From: Cryobacterium sp. HLT2-28
GTDB lineage: Bacteria > Actinomycetota > Actinomycetes > Actinomycetales > Microbacteriaceae
NCBI RefSeq assembly: GCF_004402495.1
Contig: NZ_SOFH01000012.1
Span: forward strand, 1 to 64,000
Length of the DNA: 64,000 nucleotides
Reading direction: 5' to 3'
Shown: positions 9,959 through 21,736 of the stretch, in pieces
Position numbering within the stretch: position 1 is the first letter of the stretch
Layout of the letters: each line of letters starts with the position of its first letter
The notes under the pieces: model-generated
The model's database searches: none
Seen by the model: the letters and a program-made list of their open reading frames with translations, nothing else
Told to the model about the DNA's origin: nothing
Program-made: the position numbers and the translations under genes

Positions 9959-11614
9959 TTACTCGACCGGCTTGAGTTTCGTGAGGATCAGCGGGACGGT
10001 GACCTGCAGGGGGTCGGCCGTCGCGTACTGGTCCTTCTCGTTCGGCCAGCCCACGTAGTTGCGGGTGTTGTACTCGCCCAGCACCGGGTGGGTGCCGACC
10101 GGGATGACCGGCACGTCATCGACGAAGACGCTCTGGATCTCTCCCAGCGCTGCCGTGCGCTCCTCATCGGTCGCCGAGGTCGCGTACGTGTCCAGCAGTT
10201 CGGTGGCACGCGCGTTGTCGTAGCGACCGAAGTTGTAGTCCACCTCGTCGCCCGTCAGGAGCCAGCGTCCGTCCATCGTGTCGGAGTAGAGGTCGTACGG
10301 TGTGGTGCCGCTGTCGGTCCAGTGCATGATGGCGTCGAAGTTGCCGGAGCGCTTGTTGGCCCACCAGGTGTCGGCGTCAGGCGTGTTCACCTTCGCGTCG
10401 GCGCCGAGGGTCTTCGTGACCTGGTCGGCGATGAGGCTGATGCCGGTGACGTAGTCGTTCCAGCCCTGCGGAACCTCGACGGTGAACGAAACAGGCTCGC
10501 CGTCGGGGTCGATCAGGGCCTTCTTGGCCCAGGTGTATCCGGCGTCGGTGAGGAGCGCCCGAGCACCCTTGACGTCCATCGAGAGTTCCTTGCCCTGGTA
10601 CTGGGTCGCGATGTACTGCTCGCCGACGGGGGTCGGCAGACCGGTCACCGACTTCAGTTGGGGGCCGGCCTTCTCGCGGGCGATCTCGGTGTGCGCCGCG
10701 CGGTCGATGACCATGTTGACCGCCTGACGGAATGCCAGGTTGTTGAAGGGCTTCTTCTGGTGGTTGAGGAACAATACGTCGGGCGCCATCACATTCGCCG
10801 CCCAGAAGACGTTGTGGTCGGGGTCCTTGTCGACGAATGCGCTCTTCACATTGGGGATGAACGCCTGCGCCCAGTCGGCATCGCCGCTGGCGAGGGCCGT
10901 GGTCAGCGCGGTGTTGTCGTTGTACGAGACGTAGTACAGGGTCGGCACGGCGAGGTCGCCGCCCCAGTAATCGTCGCGGGCCCGCATCGTGACCGACTGG
11001 CTGCTGAAGCTGTCCAGCGTGTACGGGCCGGTGCCGACGGGCTTGGGGTTGGTGTCCGTGGTCGGGTCAGCCACATCGGCCCAGATGTGCTTCGGAACCA
11101 TCGGGATGTGCAGAACCTGCGCCTGCTTGACGAACTTCGACTCGGCGAAGGTGAGGACAACGGTCTCGCCGTCCTTCACGATGTCGGTCAGTTGCAGGTT
11201 GCCCGTGTCGAACGCGGGAGTATTGCGGATGATGTCGAAGGAGAAGACGACGTCGTCGGCGGTGAATTTCTCACCGTCGTTCCAGGTCACGCCGGAGCGT
11301 GGGGTGACGGTGAGCTGGGTGTAGTCGGCATTCCAGTCGACCTTCTCGGCCAACCAGGGGGTGGTCTCGTTCTTGCCGACCGCGTTCACCATCGCGAGGG
11401 GTTCGAAGATGACGTTCTTGTAGCCGAACTTGTTCGCGGACGAATCGCCGACCCAGGGGTTGTTCGACTCCGTGGCAATCACGCCGTCGGGCTTCGCGAT
11501 GGTGAGTGCGGCTCCGGCCTCCGGCTGCGAGCCGGGTGCGGCGCCCCCGGCGCAGCCGGTGAGGGCGAGAGCCGCCACCAGTCCGACGCCGATGAAGGTT
11601 GATCTGAGCCTCAT
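9959..11614 (-). CDS. ABC transporter substrate-binding lipoprotein (family 5 SBP)
   Basis: A 551-residue extracellular solute-binding protein. A lipoprotein signal peptide (RLRSTFIGVGLVAALA) ends in the lipobox LTGC, so Cys about residue 21 should be lipidated. The mature chain has family 5 features such as NDGEKFTADDVVFSFDII and GTGPYTLDSF. AAGGAGTAGCA stands just before the ATG. As first gene of the operon and nearest to the operator at 11662-11687, it defines the transporter's specificity. The family covers peptides and oligosaccharides; the downstream catabolic genes favour a beta-glycoside. Confidence 0.93.
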   Translation of the reverse strand: MRLRSTFIGVGLVAALALTGCAGGAAPGSQPEAGAALTIAKPDGVIATESNNPWVGDSSANKFGYKNVIFEPLAMVNAVGKNETTPWLAEKVDWNADYTQLTVTPRSGVTWNDGEKFTADDVVFSFDIIRNTPAFDTGNLQLTDIVKDGETVVLTFAESKFVKQAQVLHIPMVPKHIWADVADPTTDTNPKPVGTGPYTLDSFSSQSVTMRARDDYWGGDLAVPTLYYVSYNDNTALTTALASGDADWAQAFIPNVKSAFVDKDPDHNVFWAANVMAPDVLFLNHQKKPFNNLAFRQAVNMVIDRAAHTEIAREKAGPQLKSVTGLPTPVGEQYIATQYQGKELSMDVKGARALLTDAGYTWAKKALIDPDGEPVSFTVEVPQGWNDYVTGISLIADQVTKTLGADAKVNTPDADTWWANKRSGNFDAIMHWTDSGTTPYDLYSDTMDGRWLLTGDEVDYNFGRYDNARATELLDTYATSATDEERTAALGEIQSVFVDDVPVIPVGTHPVLGEYNTRNYVGWPNEKDQYATADPLQVTVPLILTKLKPVE

Positions 11615-11661
11615 TGCTACTCCTTCTGTGATGCAGCACCACCGTGGTGCCCTTTCCCCAT

Positions 11662-11687
11662 CAACTTACTTACTGGTCAGTAAGTTG
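11662..11687. promoter_or_regulatory. TetR-type operator in the divergent intergenic region
   Basis: Perfect arms CAACTTACT and AGTAAGTTG are separated by 8 bp. Nested inside with a slightly shifted centre is TTACTG-GT-CAGTAA (11670-11683). The element lies 48 bp upstream of the lipoprotein start and about 80 bp before the tetR start, between divergent genes. Size and TTACTG/CAGTAA half-sites resemble known TetR-family operators. This is the most likely target of the TetR protein next to it. Confidence 0.8.
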
Positions 11688-11765
11688 AGGCCGACGCTAC
11701 CAACAAGTCACTAATATGGCAAGCGTTGGATGTTGGACCTGATCGTCGTCGCTGAAGGGAGCACC

Positions 11766-12416
11766 GTGCCGCACGAAGCCAAGAGCAACATGCCCCGCAC
11801 CAGGCCGGCGACACAGCGCAAGCGCCGGGAGATCCTCGATGCGGCCATCGACATCTTCGGGAACAAGGGCTACGCCAACGGAACCCTTGCCGAGATCGCC
11901 GAACAGGTCGACATCACCCACGCCGGAGTGCTCCATCACTTCGGGTCGAAGCAGAACCTGCTGCTCGAGATGCTCACCTACCGCGATGAGACGGACGTCG
12001 CGGATCTCGACGAGCACCACATCCCGAACGGACCGGAGCTGTTCCTGCACCTGGTGCGAACCGCCCTCGTGAACTCGCGGCGCGCCGGCGTCGTGCAGGT
12101 CTACACCGTTCTCTCGGCCGAGTCCGTCACGGACGATCACCCGGCACGCCCGTTCTTCGAGGATCGGTACTCGACACTGCGAGGCCTGGTCGCGGATGCA
12201 TTCCGCGTACTGTGCGAGCAAGAGGGAATCGCCGAGCCTGCGACGATCGGCGCCGCGTCGGCCAGCATCCTCGCCGTGATGGACGGGTTGCAGCTGCAAT
12301 GGCTCCTGCACCCGCAGGACATCGAGCTCGCGGAGACCAGTGAGTTCGCCATCCGAGCGATCGTCAACGGGGTGCTTCATCCGGGACCGGAGCTGTCCCA
12401 ATATATTCGAGGGTGA
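11766..12416 (+). CDS. TetR/AcrR family transcriptional regulator
   Basis: About 216 residues, with an N-terminal helix-turn-helix (RREILDAAIDIFGNKGYANG ... HAGVLHHFGSKQNLLLEM) and a variable ligand-binding C-terminal domain. I choose the GTG at 11766 because AAGGGAG lies 4 bp before it. An in-frame ATG at 11730 and an internal ATG at 11790 are possible but have poor ribosome binding sites. It is divergent from the glycoside operon and close to a strong palindrome, so it is probably the local repressor, induced by a substrate or its breakdown product. That regulation is inferred. Confidence 0.9.
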   Translation: MPHEAKSNMPRTRPATQRKRREILDAAIDIFGNKGYANGTLAEIAEQVDITHAGVLHHFGSKQNLLLEMLTYRDETDVADLDEHHIPNGPELFLHLVRTALVNSRRAGVVQVYTVLSAESVTDDHPARPFFEDRYSTLRGLVADAFRVLCEQEGIAEPATIGAASASILAVMDGLQLQWLLHPQDIELAETSEFAIRAIVNGVLHPGPELSQYIRG

Positions 12417-12487
12417 CGCGAGCACTCGGGGTGCGCGTCGTGTCGCCGCAGGTCAGCCGCGGATCAGCCGCGGAGCGTCATCCGTCA

Positions 12488-12498
12488 CGCCTGCGGCG
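12488..12498. promoter_or_regulatory. Candidate ClgR box upstream of clpC
   Basis: CGCCTGCGGCG is a dyad with A before it and AAC after it, 83 bp upstream of the clpC ATG. It resembles the published actinobacterial ClgR core (CGC-Y-N-A-N-R-GCG with A/T flanks) except for a central G instead of A. ClgR activates clp genes in Corynebacterium and Streptomyces. In DNA this G+C-rich a chance match is possible. Confidence 0.35.
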
Positions 12499-12581
12499 AA
12501 CAGAGGCGCGGTTTGGGGGGTTCCCTCGTTACTCTCGATGTATCGGCGCCACAACTGCCCTGGTGCCAAGGGAGCGATCAC

Positions 12582-15107
<2,526 letters not shown>

Positions 15108-15142
15108 CAGCACAGCAGCAGCGAACCAGGCGGCAACGCCTC

Positions 15143-15171
15143 GAAGGGCCCGGCCATCCGCCGGGCCCTTC
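15143..15171 (+). terminator. Hairpin terminator after clpC
   Basis: A perfect 12-bp stem, GAAGGGCCCGGC with GCCGGGCCCTTC, and a 5-base loop, 36 bp after the clpC stop. No strong T-run follows, as is common for high-G+C hairpins. Confidence 0.85.
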
Positions 15172-15352
15172 CTCGTTCCCTTCCTCGTTCCCTGCCGGTG
15201 TTCCCCGGTCGGGGAGGGCGAGGTGGGAGGGTGGCTAACTCAGGAGATCCGGCCGGGCCCGCCGCCGCACCCTCGGAAAACCGGGGGCGACTTCCGTAGA
15301 CTGGAACGGTTTTCCTGAATTAGCCACGCGAGGAAGGGCCGGTAAGCGCCAC

Positions 15353-15859
15353 ATGCAGGAGTATTCGGTGCGCCGGGCGCGCACAAGCGACGTGCCGCGC
15401 ATCCAGGCGCTGGTCGCGCCGCTCGTGCAGGAGCGCATCCTGCTCGGCAAGGAGAGCGTGGTCTTCTACGAGGCCGTGCAGGAGTTCCGGGTGGTCGAAG
15501 ACGCCGACGGCAACCTGATCGGCTGCGGCGCCCTGCACGTGATGTGGGAGGACCTCGGCGAGGTGCGCACCCTGGCCGTCACCGCCGACCGGCTCGGCCG
15601 CGGCGTCGGCCACGCCCTGATCGACCGGCTCGAAGCGGATGCCCGCGAGCTCGGCCTGACCCGCCTCTTCTGCCTCACGTTCGAGGTGCCGTTCTTCAGC
15701 CGGCACGGCTTCACCGACATGGGCTCGGAGACGGTCGACCCGCTCGTCTACGCCGAGTTGGTGCGCTCCCATGACGAGGGGGTCGCCGAGTTCCTCGACC
15801 TCGCCCGGGTGAAGCCGAACACCCTCGGAAACACCCGGATGGTCAAGCGGCTGGTCTGA
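15353..15859 (+). CDS. GNAT N-acetyltransferase, probable amino-acid N-acetyltransferase
   Basis: A 168-residue single-domain GNAT protein. The acetyl-CoA loop is RLGRGVGHALIDRLEADA and the C-terminal strand FCLTFEVPFFSRHGF is typical. Overall pattern and length resemble the short ArgA-type L-glutamate N-acetyltransferases of actinobacteria, which make N-acetylglutamate for arginine synthesis. That specificity is family knowledge applied with moderate confidence; no other arginine gene is nearby. The gene stands alone between terminators and has only a weak ribosome binding site (GAAGGG about 19 bp upstream). Confidence 0.82.
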   Translation: MQEYSVRRARTSDVPRIQALVAPLVQERILLGKESVVFYEAVQEFRVVEDADGNLIGCGALHVMWEDLGEVRTLAVTADRLGRGVGHALIDRLEADARELGLTRLFCLTFEVPFFSRHGFTDMGSETVDPLVYAELVRSHDEGVAEFLDLARVKPNTLGNTRMVKRLV

Positions 15860-16044
15860 TCCGGAACGGTCGGCGCAGAGGTTACCCGTTCGGGTGCCGC
15901 TCATGTGGGGGTAATTCCGGCCGATCCTGCTCATTAGAGCGACACGCCGGTGCCGCCCGAACCGTTCACCGTTTGGTCTGCCATTTGTCGCCGGTCTTCC
16001 CTATCTTGGCCTTGACCGCTTCCGGTCGATGAATGGGGAGAACA

Positions 16045-19000
16045 ATGTCATCTGCACCTCGAAGCCGGTTGCGCCTATTCGGCGCCGCACTGCTGGGAGT
16101 GAGCCTCGTCGCCGCTCCGCTCTTCGCCCTCCCGGCGCAGGCGAGCACGGCCGGCACCGGCGTCATCATCAACGAGGCGTACCTCAACGGTGGCAGCGCG
16201 GGGGCGAGCTACCTGAACAAGTTCGTCGAGCTCTACAACCCCACGGATGCCCCGGTCACCCTCGACGGAACCTCGCTCCAGTACCGCTCCGCCACCGGGG
16301 CCGCGAACCCGACCGGCGTGCTCGCGCTGACCGGCCAGATCCCGGCCAGGGGCTACTTCCTCGTGCAGGGCAACTCGAACGCCGCCAACGGCGCCGCGCT
16401 GCCGGCCCCCGACGCTTCCCTCGCCTTCTCCTTCGCCGCCGGCGGCGGAACGCTCTTCCTCGCCGGCCAGGCCACCGCGCTGACCATGCCGGCCACCGGC
16501 TCGCTCGTCGGCACGCCGGGGATCATCGACCTGCTCGGCTACGGCAGCTCCAACACCTTCGAGACCGCGGCCGCCCCCGCCGCATCCGTCACTACCTCGC
16601 TCGCCCGCACCGGCCAGGTCGACACCGACGCCAACGCGGCGGACTTCACCGCCGCCGCGCCGACCCCAATGAACGCGGCGTCCACCCCGACGCCCACACC
16701 GACCCCGACCCCGACGCCGACGCCGACGGACACCCCGACGCCGACTCCCACCCCGACGCCGACCCCCACGCCCACCCCGGCCGACGCCCTGCCGATCAGC
16801 GAGATCCAGGGCACGACCGACGTGAGCCCCAAGGTCGGCAGCACCGTGACCACCTCCGGGGTCGTCACCGCCGCCTACCCGGCCGGCGGCTTCAAGGGCT
16901 TCTACCTGCAGACGCCCGGCACCGGCGGCGCCCTCGACCCGGCCGCCCACCCGGCCTCCGACGGCATCTTCGTCTACACCGGCACCCTGGCCTCCACGGT
17001 GGCCGTCGGCGACTTCCTCTCCGTCACCGGCGCCGTCAGCGAGTACTTCGGCCTGACCCAGCTGAGCGTCCCCGCCCTCACCGACCTCGCCCCGCTCGAT
17101 CCGGCCGGCATCGTGCCGCCGCAGCCGGCCACCGTCGCCCTGCCGCGTGAGGCCGCCGCCCGCGAATCCCTCGAGGGCATGCTCCTTGCCCCGGCCGGCG
17201 ACTTCACCGTCACCAACAACTACTCGACCAACCAGTACGGCGAGATCGGCCTCGCCGCCGGCACCACCGCGCTCGTCACGCCGACCGCCGTGGCCCGCCC
17301 CGGCACGGCCGAGTACACCGCCGCCGTCGCCGACAACAAGGCCAGGGCGGTGACCCTCGACGACGGTGCCACCACCAACTATCTGGCCGCCGCGAACAAG
17401 GCCAAGCCTGTCCCTTACCTGTCGACGGATGCCCCGGTGCGCGTCGGCGCGGCCGTCACCTTCACCAGGCCGGTCATCCTCGACTTCCGCAACAGCGCCT
17501 GGAAGTTCCAGCCGACCGCCGAGCTCGTGCCCGCCACGGCCGCCACCGTGCAGCCGGCCACCTTCGCCGACACCCGCACGGCGGCGCCGCGCGAGGTGGG
17601 CGGCGACATCCGCCTGGCCACCTTCAACGTGCTCAACTACTTCCCGACCACCGGCGACTCGCTCACCGGCTGCACCTACTACACCGACCGGGCCGGCACG
17701 CCGATCACCGTGAACAGCGGCTGCGACGCCCGCGGCGCAGCCACCCAGGTCAGCTTCGAACGGCAGCAGGCCAAGATCGTCTCGGCGATCAACGCGCTCG
17801 GCGCCCAGGTCGTCTCGCTCGAGGAGATCGAGAACACGGCCCGGTTCGGCCAGAACCGCGACGCCGCCCTGTCCACCCTGGTCGACGCGCTCAACGCCGC
17901 CGCCGGCAGTCCGGTCTGGGCGTTCGTGCCCTCACCGGCCGTGCTCCCCGCCTCCGAAGACGTGATCCGCACCGCGTTCATCTACAAGAAGGACGCCGTC
18001 GAGACCGTCGGGGCCTCGAGTATCCTCGACGTGCCGGCCTTCGTCAACGCCCGCCAGCCGCTCGCCCAGGCGTTCCAGCTGGTCGGCGACACCGGCAGCT
18101 CGTTCCTCGCCATCGTCAACCACTTCAAGTCGAAGGGGTCCGGCACCGGCGTCGACGCCGACACCGGCGACGGCCAGGGTGCCTCGAACGCCTCCCGGGT
18201 CAACCAGGCGACCGCCCTCGTCGGCTTCGCCGACAAGCTCAAGACCGACACCGGCATCAAGCGGGTCTTCCTCACCGGCGACTTCAACGCCTACGACAAG
18301 GAAGACCCGATCAAGGTCATCACCGACGCCGGCTACCTCAGCCAGGAGGCCAAGAGCGGCGAGTACACCTACGCGTTCGGCGGGGCCGTCGGCTCCCTCG
18401 ACCACGTGTTCGCCTCGACCGAAGCGGATGCCGCCGTCACCGACGTCGACGTTTGGAACATCAACTCGGTCGAGTCCGTCGCACTCGAGTACAGCCGGTA
18501 CAACAACAACGTCACCGACTTCTACCGCGCCGACCCGTACCGTTCCTCCGACCACGACCCCGCGGTCGTCGGCCTGAAGCTGGCCAGTCCCACCGATGTG
18601 AACATCAACCTGCTGAACATCAACGACTTCCACGGCCGGATCGACGCGAACACGGTCAAGTTCGCCGGAACCGTCGAGCAGCTCCGCGCCGAGTACGGTG
18701 ACGCGGCCACCCTGTTCCTCTCCAGCGGCGACAACATCGGCGCCTCGCTCTTCGCGTCGGCGTCGCAGAAGGACAAGCCCACCATCGACGTGCTGAACGC
18801 CCTCGGGCTCAAGGCCTCCGCGGTCGGCAATCACGAGTTCGACCAGGGCTTCGCCGACCTCACCGGCCGGGTCACCGGCGCCGCCGACTTCGACTACCTC
18901 AGCGCCAACGTCTACCTCGCGGGCACCCAGACCCCGGCCCTGCCGGAGTACACGATCGTCGACGTCTCCGGAGTCAGGGTGGGCGTGATCGGCGCCGTCA

Positions 19001-20820
19001 CCGAGGAGACCCCCTCGCTCGTCTCGCCCAACGGCATCTCCACCCTCAGCTTCGGCGACCCGGTCGCCGCGGTGAACCGGGTCGCGGCGCAACTGAGCGA
19101 CGGCAACCCGGCCAACGGTGAAGCCGACGTGCTCGTCGCCGAATACCACGAGGGTGCCGGGGCCGGCGCGCCCGAGGGTGCCACCCTCGAGCGGGAGCTC
19201 GCCGTCACCGACAGCGCCTTCGCGAAGATCGTCACCCAGACCGCCGCCGGCGTCGACGCGATCTTCACGGGCCACACCCACAAGCAGTACGCGTGGAACG
19301 CCCAGGTACCCGGAGCCGCGGCGGGCGTCACCCGCCCGGTGCTGCAGACCGGCAGCTACGGCGAGAACATCGGCCAGGTCGTGCTCAACTTCAACAAGGC
19401 ATCCGGCGTCACCACCACCGTCAAGAACCAGGACGTGAAGCGGTCGACGACCGCCGACGCCACCCTGGTCGCCGCCTACCCGCGGGTCGCCACCGTGAAG
19501 ACGATCACGGATGCCGCCCTCGCCCAGGCCGCCGTCATCGGCAACCAGCCGATCGGCTCGGTGACCGCCGACGTGACCCGCGCCTGCACCGGCGGCACCG
19601 CGCCCTGCGCCGAGAACCGTGCGGCCCCGTCGGCGATGGGAACCCTCGTCGCCAACTCGCTGCGCGAGTCGCTCGCCGACCCGCTCAAGGGCGGCGCCGA
19701 GATCGGCGTCGTCAACCCCGGCGGCATGCGCGCCGACCTCAGCCAGGCGCCGGACGGCGTCGTCACCTACGCCGAGGCCAACGCGGTGCTGCCGTTCCTG
19801 AACAACCTGTGGACGACCAGCCTCACCGGGGCCCAGTTCAAGACGGTGCTCGAGCAGCAATGGCAGCGCGACGCGGCCGGCAACGTGCCGAGCCGGCCCT
19901 ACCTGCAGCTCGGGTTGTCCGACAACGTGAACTACACCTTCGACGCCACCCGCGCCGAGGGTGACCGGATCACCGGCATCTGGATCAACGGCGCCGCCAT
20001 CGACCCGGCGCGCTCCTACCGGGTCGGGTCGTTCAACTTCCTGCTCACCGGCGGGGACAACTTCCGCGGTTTCCTCGCCGGCACGGGAACGCGCGACTCC
20101 GGTCTCGTCGACCGGGACGCGTGGATCAGCTACCTCAGCGCCCGCAGCCCGGTCACCCCGTCATTCGCCGCCCGCCAGGCGAGTGTCACGGGTGCGCCGA
20201 CCACACCGGTCAGCCGCGGCGACTCCGTCACGTTCAGGGTCGGCGACCTCAACCTGACCTCGCTCGGCGCACCGAAGAACACCGAGCTGACCCTGCTCTG
20301 GCCGGGCAGCAACGCCACCCTCGGCACGGTCGCGGTGGATGCCGCAGGCACCGCAGCGGTCACGGTCACCGTGCCCGCCGACGCCCCGGCAGCCGGCGTG
20401 CTCGAGCTGACGGCGAAGGAGTCCGGCACGATCGTGCGAGTCCCGTTCGCGGTCAACGTGCCGGTGCCGCCCGCCGCCGCGCCGACCCCGGCGTCGTCCC
20501 GCGCCCTGACCAAGGCCCTGAAGAACACGATCGCCACCGACCAGCGGGTCTACCACGCCGGGGACACCGTGACCATCTCGGTCGGAGCCTCCCACGCGGC
20601 CGAGTTCGTCTCGGCCTGGGTGCGGTCCACGCCGGTCAACCTCGGCGGCTGGCTCACCGTGGACGCGCAGGGCACGGTCACGGTGACCCTCCCGGCCGAC
20701 CTCCGTCCTGGCAACCACGACATCGTCGTGCAGGATGCGTCGGGTGCCGTGATCGGCTGGTCCGAGATCAAGGTTGACAAGGTGAAGACCCCGAAGCCGC
20801 CGCACGGTCACGACGACTAA
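16045..20820 (+). CDS. Secreted ExeM/NucH-type endonuclease fused to 5'-nucleotidase
   Basis: A 1591-residue exported protein. The signal peptide is about residues 1-33 (ending LPAQA). A lamin-tail-like domain (GVIINEAYLNGG) spans roughly residues 37-165, and a Thr-Pro linker lies near 213-247. An OB-fold and an endonuclease/exonuclease/phosphatase domain follow (LATFNVLNYFPTT, LEEIEN, GDFNAYD, SDHDP up to about 838). Then comes a calcineurin-like 5'-nucleotidase (INDFHGR about 858, VGNHEFDQG about 928, GHTHKQY about 1075, NPGGMRADL about 1224) and Ig-like C-terminal domains. It should cut extracellular DNA and dephosphorylate the nucleotides, releasing nucleoside and phosphate. The ATG at 16045 has GGGGAG just upstream; an ATG 12 bp earlier is less likely. 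Confidence 0.93.
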   Translation: MSSAPRSRLRLFGAALLGVSLVAAPLFALPAQASTAGTGVIINEAYLNGGSAGASYLNKFVELYNPTDAPVTLDGTSLQYRSATGAANPTGVLALTGQIPARGYFLVQGNSNAANGAALPAPDASLAFSFAAGGGTLFLAGQATALTMPATGSLVGTPGIIDLLGYGSSNTFETAAAPAASVTTSLARTGQVDTDANAADFTAAAPTPMNAASTPTPTPTPTPTPTPTDTPTPTPTPTPTPTPTPADALPISEIQGTTDVSPKVGSTVTTSGVVTAAYPAGGFKGFYLQTPGTGGALDPAAHPASDGIFVYTGTLASTVAVGDFLSVTGAVSEYFGLTQLSVPALTDLAPLDPAGIVPPQPATVALPREAAARESLEGMLLAPAGDFTVTNNYSTNQYGEIGLAAGTTALVTPTAVARPGTAEYTAAVADNKARAVTLDDGATTNYLAAANKAKPVPYLSTDAPVRVGAAVTFTRPVILDFRNSAWKFQPTAELVPATAATVQPATFADTRTAAPREVGGDIRLATFNVLNYFPTTGDSLTGCTYYTDRAGTPITVNSGCDARGAATQVSFERQQAKIVSAINALGAQVVSLEEIENTARFGQNRDAALSTLVDALNAAAGSPVWAFVPSPAVLPASEDVIRTAFIYKKDAVETVGASSILDVPAFVNARQPLAQAFQLVGDTGSSFLAIVNHFKSKGSGTGVDADTGDGQGASNASRVNQATALVGFADKLKTDTGIKRVFLTGDFNAYDKEDPIKVITDAGYLSQEAKSGEYTYAFGGAVGSLDHVFASTEADAAVTDVDVWNINSVESVALEYSRYNNNVTDFYRADPYRSSDHDPAVVGLKLASPTDVNINLLNINDFHGRIDANTVKFAGTVEQLRAEYGDAATLFLSSGDNIGASLFASASQKDKPTIDVLNALGLKASAVGNHEFDQGFADLTGRVTGAADFDYLSANVYLAGTQTPALPEYTIVDVSGVRVGVIGAVTEETPSLVSPNGISTLSFGDPVAAVNRVAAQLSDGNPANGEADVLVAEYHEGAGAGAPEGATLERELAVTDSAFAKIVTQTAAGVDAIFTGHTHKQYAWNAQVPGAAAGVTRPVLQTGSYGENIGQVVLNFNKASGVTTTVKNQDVKRSTTADATLVAAYPRVATVKTITDAALAQAAVIGNQPIGSVTADVTRACTGGTAPCAENRAAPSAMGTLVANSLRESLADPLKGGAEIGVVNPGGMRADLSQAPDGVVTYAEANAVLPFLNNLWTTSLTGAQFKTVLEQQWQRDAAGNVPSRPYLQLGLSDNVNYTFDATRAEGDRITGIWINGAAIDPARSYRVGSFNFLLTGGDNFRGFLAGTGTRDSGLVDRDAWISYLSARSPVTPSFAARQASVTGAPTTPVSRGDSVTFRVGDLNLTSLGAPKNTELTLLWPGSNATLGTVAVDAAGTAAVTVTVPADAPAAGVLELTAKESGTIVRVPFAVNVPVPPAAAPTPASSRALTKALKNTIATDQRVYHAGDTVTISVGASHAAEFVSAWVRSTPVNLGGWLTVDAQGTVTVTLPADLRPGNHDIVVQDASGAVIGWSEIKVDKVKTPKPPHGHDD
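16681..16785 (+). repeat. Thr-Pro codon repeat (linker)
   Basis: A run of ACC/ACG-CCG/CCC codons encoding a Pro-Thr linker between the lamin-tail-like and nuclease domains. Codon positions vary synonymously, so selection is on the peptide. It is low-complexity sequence and may vary in length between strains. Confidence 0.85.
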
Positions 20821-20834
20821 GACCAACCGTGCAG

Positions 20835-20872
20835 AGGTCGGAACCGGTGCCATCCAGGCCCGGTTCCGACCT
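20835..20872 (+). terminator. Hairpin terminator after the nuclease gene
   Basis: A 13-bp perfect stem, AGGTCGGAACCGG with CCGGTTCCGACCT, and a 12-base loop, followed by TTGTT, 15 bp after the stop codon. Confidence 0.9.
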
Positions 20873-20953
20873 TTGTTCGATGGGAACCCGGCAAAGAGGA
20901 CCGACACGCTCGGCATTCCCGGCCGCGGGCGGGAACCTCGTTAGCCTTGATCC

Positions 20954-21586
20954 ATGTCGACGATCAAACATCCGGTCGGCCCCCAGTCCAGCAAGGTGTA
21001 CTGGCGCCGTCGTCTCGTAGTGGGCCTCGGCCTGCTCTTCGTGCTTGTCATCATCATCCTCATCATCGTGCGCCCCGGCGCCAGCAACGGCCAGCCCGAC
21101 GGCAAGCCGAAGGCGCCGGCATCCACCGCGTCGACGGATGCCCCCGCCGCCGCGGCCACCGATCCGGCCGCCGTCCCCGCGAAGTGTGACCCGGCGCAGG
21201 TGCAGGTGGAGGCCACCACCGACGCCGACACCTATGAGCCCGGCACGATGCCGCAACTCTCGCTCAGCATCACCAACACGGGCTCGGCGCCCTGCGTCAT
21301 CAACGCGGGCACCGCGAAGCAGGTGTTCACGATCTCCAGTGGCAAGGACGTCTACTGGAAGTCCACGGACTGCCAGACCGACCCCAGCGACGCCGACGTC
21401 ACCCTGGAGCCCACTGTTCCGGTGAGCTCGACCACCCCCGTCACCTGGGACCGGATCCGTTCCAGCCCCGACACCTGCGATTCCGACTCCCGGCCGGCAG
21501 CCCCGGCCGGCGGCGCCTCGTACCACCTGGCCGTGACCGTGGACGGCATCGAGGCGACGACCCCGAAGCAGTTCATCCTCGACTGA
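20954..21586 (+). CDS. Membrane-anchored protein with DUF4232-like extracellular domain
   Basis: A 210-residue protein beginning MSTIKHPVGPQSSKVYWRRR. One transmembrane helix (about residues 21-43, VVGLGLLFVLVIIILIIV) precedes an Ala/Pro-rich spacer and an extracellular domain with three or four Cys residues (AKCDPAQVQV, APCVINAG, TDCQTD, DTCDSD). This arrangement resembles DUF4232-type domains of secreted actinobacterial proteins. The positive-inside pattern places the N-terminus in the cytosol. No function is known. Hairpins flank it on both sides, so it is probably a single-gene transcript. Confidence 0.8.
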   Translation: MSTIKHPVGPQSSKVYWRRRLVVGLGLLFVLVIIILIIVRPGASNGQPDGKPKAPASTASTDAPAAAATDPAAVPAKCDPAQVQVEATTDADTYEPGTMPQLSLSITNTGSAPCVINAGTAKQVFTISSGKDVYWKSTDCQTDPSDADVTLEPTVPVSSTTPVTWDRIRSSPDTCDSDSRPAAPAGGASYHLAVTVDGIEATTPKQFILD

Positions 21587-21648
21587 CCGCCCCGTCGCCC
21601 AGGCTGCCCGACACCGGCTGGACTGCAGCAGAATCGTCACCCCATCGA

Positions 21649-21674
21649 AGGCCCTGAACTCGCGTTCGGGGCCT
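21649..21674 (+). terminator. Hairpin terminator
   Basis: AGGCCCTGAA pairs with TTCGGGGCCT (one G-U pair) across a 6-base loop, 62 bp after the previous stop and 62 bp before the dehydrogenase start. Confidence 0.6.
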
Positions 21675-21736
21675 CCCGACTGCGGACAGGTCCCGTTCAC
21701 GGACTGCCCGTAGGCTGAATGGATGGAGAACATCGC

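Noticed and set aside
16681-16785. Variable repeat acting as regulatory element
   Set aside because: It is a Thr-Pro linker with synonymous codon variation inside a gene.
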